A stretch of 8,472 nt of DNA from the NCBI GenBank assembly GCA_023228705.1, contig JALOAS010000114.1, positions 1 to 8,472 of the forward strand, in the 5' to 3' direction. Made by a program: the position numbers and the translations under genes. The notes under the pieces were generated by a model. It searched no databases, was not told the DNA's origin, and was given only the letters and a program-made list of their open reading frames with translations. Source of the stretch: Ottowia sp. Its GTDB lineage: Bacteria; Pseudomonadota; Gammaproteobacteria; Burkholderiales; Burkholderiaceae_C. This document shows, piece by piece, positions 6,871 to 8,472 of this stretch. Positions within the stretch are counted from its first letter, which is position 1. Every line of letters begins with the position of its first letter.

Positions 6871-6907
6871 GACAAGCCGCAGCGCATTGATGCGCACGCG
6901 GCTTGTC
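6871..6907 (+). other. Long hairpin (10 + 5 bp) upstream of the thiolase gene
   Basis: GACAAGCCGC (6871-6880) is the perfect reverse complement of 6898-6907. Inside, after a small internal loop (A against AC), GCGCA (6882-6886) pairs with TGCGC (6891-6895) around the loop TTGA. No U tract follows on either strand, so it does not look like a terminator. It could be an RNA element in the thiolase leader or a protein-binding palindrome. It lies about 130 bp before the start codon. Confidence 0.65.
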
Positions 6908-6921
6908 GGTCTGTTCTTCCG

Positions 6922-6964
6922 GCGACAGCCAGATACGGCCTGTTGGGCATAAACTGGCTGCCGC
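6922..6964 (+). other. Inverted repeat in the thiolase upstream region
   Basis: CAGCCAG (6926-6932) pairs with CTGGCTG (6954-6960); beyond one mismatch, GCG (6922-6924) pairs with CGC (6962-6964). The 21-base interior holds the most AT-rich stretch nearby (GGGCATAAACT), where a -10 element might lie, but that is a guess. Confidence 0.4.
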
Positions 6965-6992
6965 GCACGGCTGCCTCGGGGCGCGTGCGCAC

Positions 6993-7007
6993 AGGCCGAT
7001 CCGGCCT
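6993..7007 (+). other. Short perfect hairpin before the thiolase ribosome binding site
   Basis: AGGCCG (6993-6998) and CGGCCT (7002-7007) form a perfect 6-bp stem with the loop ATC. It ends 16 bases before the Shine-Dalgarno AAGGGAG at 7024-7030. Such short stems are common by chance in GC-rich DNA. Confidence 0.35.
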
Positions 7008-7037
7008 CCGATTCTGGCAACACAAGGGAGCCTCGCC

Positions 7038-8228
7038 ATGAGAGAAGCCGTCATCGTTTCCACCGCACGCACGCCGCTGACCAAGGCCGTACGCGGCGAA
7101 TTCAATGAAACGCCGGGGCCGACGCTGGCCTCGTTTGCCGTGCGAGCCGCCGTGGACCGTGCCGGCGTGGCACCAGACCGCATCGAAGACCTCATCATGG
7201 GCTGCGGCTACCCGGAAGGCACCACCGGCCGCAACATCGGCCGCCAGGCGGCCATACGTTCGGGCCTGCCGGTCAGTGTTGCCGGCGCCACGGTGAACCG
7301 GTTTTGCGCTTCCGGCCTGCAGGCCATCGTCATCGCGGCCGGGCGCATCATCCTTGAGGGCGTGCCCGCGATGGCGGCCGGTGGCGTGGAGAGCTGCTCG
7401 CAGCTGACCTCGCGCAGCGCCACCGATGCCGGCGACACCGGAATAGATCCCTGGATCAACGAGCACAAGCCCGAGCTCTACTACCCCATGATCCGCACCG
7501 CCGACATCGTGGCCGAGCGCTACGGCATCTCGCGCGAGGCGCAGGACGCCTTTGCCGTGCAGAGCCAGCAGCGCACGGCCGCGGCGCAGGCGAGCGGCGT
7601 TTTTGACGACGAGATCGTGCCGTGCACCACCACCATGGCGGTGGTCGACAAGAAAACCGGCACGGTCACGCGCAAGGAAGTCACCGCCACGCACGATACC
7701 TGCAACCGTCCCGGCACCACGGCCGAAGCCCTGGCCGGACTCAAGCCCGTGCTTGGGCCGGACCAGTACGTCACGGCGGGCAACGCCTCCCAGTTGTCGG
7801 ACGGCGCCAGCGCCTGCGTGCTGCTGGAAGCCAAAGAGGCCGAGCGGCTGGGGCTGGAGCCGCTGGGCGCCTTCCGCGGCCATGCCGTTGCCGGTTGCGA
7901 GCCCGACGAGATGGGCATAGGCCCGGTATACGCGGTGCCCCGCCTGCTTGAGCGCAACGGCCTCAAGGTGGACGACATAGGCCTGTGGGAGCTCAATGAG
8001 GCCTTTGCCTCACAGGCCATTTATTGCCGCGACAAGCTGGGCATTCCCAACGAGCGCCTGAACGTGCATGGTGGCGCCATTGCGATTGGCCACCCCTTTG
8101 GCATGACCGGTGCGCGCCTGGTGGGCCACCTGCTGTTGCAGGGCAAGAATTATGGGGCCAAATACGTGGTGGCGACCATGTGCATAGGCGGCGGCATGGG
8201 GGCAGCGGGGTTGTTTGAGGTGTTCTGA
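7038..8228 (+). CDS. Thiolase family acetyl-CoA C-acyltransferase
   Basis: The 396-residue product is a complete thiolase. Such enzymes cleave 3-ketoacyl-CoA to acetyl-CoA and a shortened acyl-CoA, or run the reverse condensation, in the cytoplasm. The N-terminal half carries the nucleophilic Cys90 in VNRFCASGLQAI. The C-terminal half carries NEAFA at 320-324, His352 in GGAIAIGHPFGMTGAR, and the acid/base Cys382 in CIGGGMG. All key residues are present. The start MREAVIVSTARTPLTKAVRG is typical, and the Shine-Dalgarno AAGGGAG at 7024-7030 supports it. No 3-hydroxyacyl-CoA dehydrogenase or CoA ligase lies beside it, so the substrate (fatty acid, beta-ketoadipyl-CoA or acetoacetyl-CoA) cannot be inferred. 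I therefore give no symbol; overall it looks more like a degradative FadA-type 3-ketoacyl-CoA thiolase than a biosynthetic PhaA type. Confidence 0.95.
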   Translation: MREAVIVSTARTPLTKAVRGEFNETPGPTLASFAVRAAVDRAGVAPDRIEDLIMGCGYPEGTTGRNIGRQAAIRSGLPVSVAGATVNRFCASGLQAIVIAAGRIILEGVPAMAAGGVESCSQLTSRSATDAGDTGIDPWINEHKPELYYPMIRTADIVAERYGISREAQDAFAVQSQQRTAAAQASGVFDDEIVPCTTTMAVVDKKTGTVTRKEVTATHDTCNRPGTTAEALAGLKPVLGPDQYVTAGNASQLSDGASACVLLEAKEAERLGLEPLGAFRGHAVAGCEPDEMGIGPVYAVPRLLERNGLKVDDIGLWELNEAFASQAIYCRDKLGIPNERLNVHGGAIAIGHPFGMTGARLVGHLLLQGKNYGAKYVVATMCIGGGMGAAGLFEVF

Positions 8229-8271
8229 AAGCAGGCCCTGAATGGAAACGATGCTCAGCAACACCAAGCGC

Positions 8272-8327
8272 ATGACGGATGACCGCGCCGCTGCGCGGCT
8301 GCAATGACTGCGGCTGCGCCGCCATGA
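8272..8327 (-). repeat. 56-bp intergenic repeat, copy B (inverted relative to copy A)
   Basis: Read on the minus strand, this matches 2846-2901 at 52 of 56 bases. On the plus strand its hairpins are 8287-8291/8295-8299 and 8310-8314/8318-8322, each with a TGC loop. It starts 44 bases after the thiolase stop, so it could act as a 3' end stem-loop for that mRNA, but no U tract follows. Confidence 0.85.
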
Positions 8328-8335
8328 ATGGGGAG

Positions 8336-8383
8336 GTTGAGCGAGTTGCGTCCAGCGTCCAGCGTATGCCTAACACGCTCAAC
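8336..8383. repeat. Inverted heptamer copy facing the tandem array
   Basis: GTTGAGCG (8336-8343) is the perfect reverse complement of CGCTCAAC at 8376-8383, the first unit of the array. The spacer includes two copies of another 7-base word, GCGTCCA (8348-8354 and 8355-8361). The arms could pair with any array unit. Confidence 0.55.
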
Positions 8384-8472
8384 GCTCAACGCTCAACGCT
8401 CAACGCTCAACGCTCAACGCTCAACGCTCAACGCTCAACGCTCAACGCTCAACGCTCAACGCTCAACGCTCA
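8375..8472. repeat. Perfect tandem array of a 7-bp unit (ACGCTCA), 14 copies, continuing past the window
   Basis: From 8375 to the last base the sequence is 14 exact copies of ACGCTCA with no substitution, and it reaches the window edge, so the true copy number is unknown. Because 7 is not a multiple of 3, each strand cycles through all frames: the plus strand is free of stops and would read as repeats of TLNAQRS, while the minus strand meets TGA every 21 bases in each frame. No start codon or ribosome binding site leads into it, so it is most likely a non-coding variable-number tandem repeat. Confidence 0.95.

Larger units (their letters stand above)
6690..7037. other. 348-bp intergenic region rich in inverted repeats
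   Basis: No credible gene lies here; the open frames that cross it lack ribosome binding sites and family features. The left part holds the terminator of the paralogue pair. The right part, which should include the thiolase promoter and leader, holds three separate inverted repeats (6871-6907, 6922-6964, 6993-7007). I could not identify a convincing sigma-70 promoter. Confidence 0.7.

Noticed and set aside
6903..7037. Upstream in-frame extension of the thiolase
   Set aside because: It would translate the hairpin region; the ATG at 7038 has a good Shine-Dalgarno and gives the standard thiolase N-terminus.
5724..7883. 719-residue open frame on the minus strand across the paralogues and thiolase
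   Set aside because: Shadow of three well-supported plus-strand genes; it crosses a terminator and has low-complexity composition.
8242..8307. 21-residue open frame after the thiolase
   Set aside because: Its second half is just the 56-bp repeat, it has no ribosome binding site, and it resembles nothing known.

Overview
The window is GC-rich DNA from what is probably a betaproteobacterium of the order Burkholderiales, plausibly Comamonadaceae. I infer this from the divergent queA-tgt / recG arrangement, the codon use, and a Tgt with an insertion next to its zinc site that I associate with that group. No rRNA, tRNA, CRISPR array, transposase or phage gene is visible.

Layout. Positions 2-442 (+) hold the C-terminal part of a gene cut by the left edge. 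It resembles, from memory, the tail of bacterial caspase-like (peptidase C14) proteins, and it is visibly less GC-rich than the rest, so it may be the edge of an accessory region. Convergent with it, on the minus strand, is a two-gene queuosine operon, queA (1711-2751) followed by tgt (525-1697). Facing away from queA is recG (2977-5052, +). The queA/recG divergent spacer contains a 56-bp intergenic repeat with two small hairpins. An inverted copy, 52 of 56 bases identical, lies after the last gene.

Next come two tandem paralogues of an exported, His-rich helical protein (5212-5868 and 6042-6689). They are about 69% identical by hand alignment. One has a lipoprotein signal and the other a twin-arginine-like signal. 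Each appears to be built of three related helical-hairpin units. I know no function for them; a good intrinsic terminator follows the second.

A 348-bp gap follows, with a row of inverted repeats including a strong 10+5 bp hairpin. It leads into a thiolase gene (7038-8228). The right end holds the second 56-bp repeat and a perfect array of a 7-bp unit, 14 copies, that runs off the window.

How the genes work together: QueA and Tgt act in the same tRNA-modification pathway, and RecG is an independent DNA repair helicase. The two paralogues probably act together or in parallel in the cell envelope. The thiolase is an isolated acyl-CoA enzyme. The parts least explained by known biology are the paralogue pair, the hairpin-rich thiolase leader, the dispersed 56-bp repeat and the heptamer array. 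I do not see a complete multi-gene system that I could call new.
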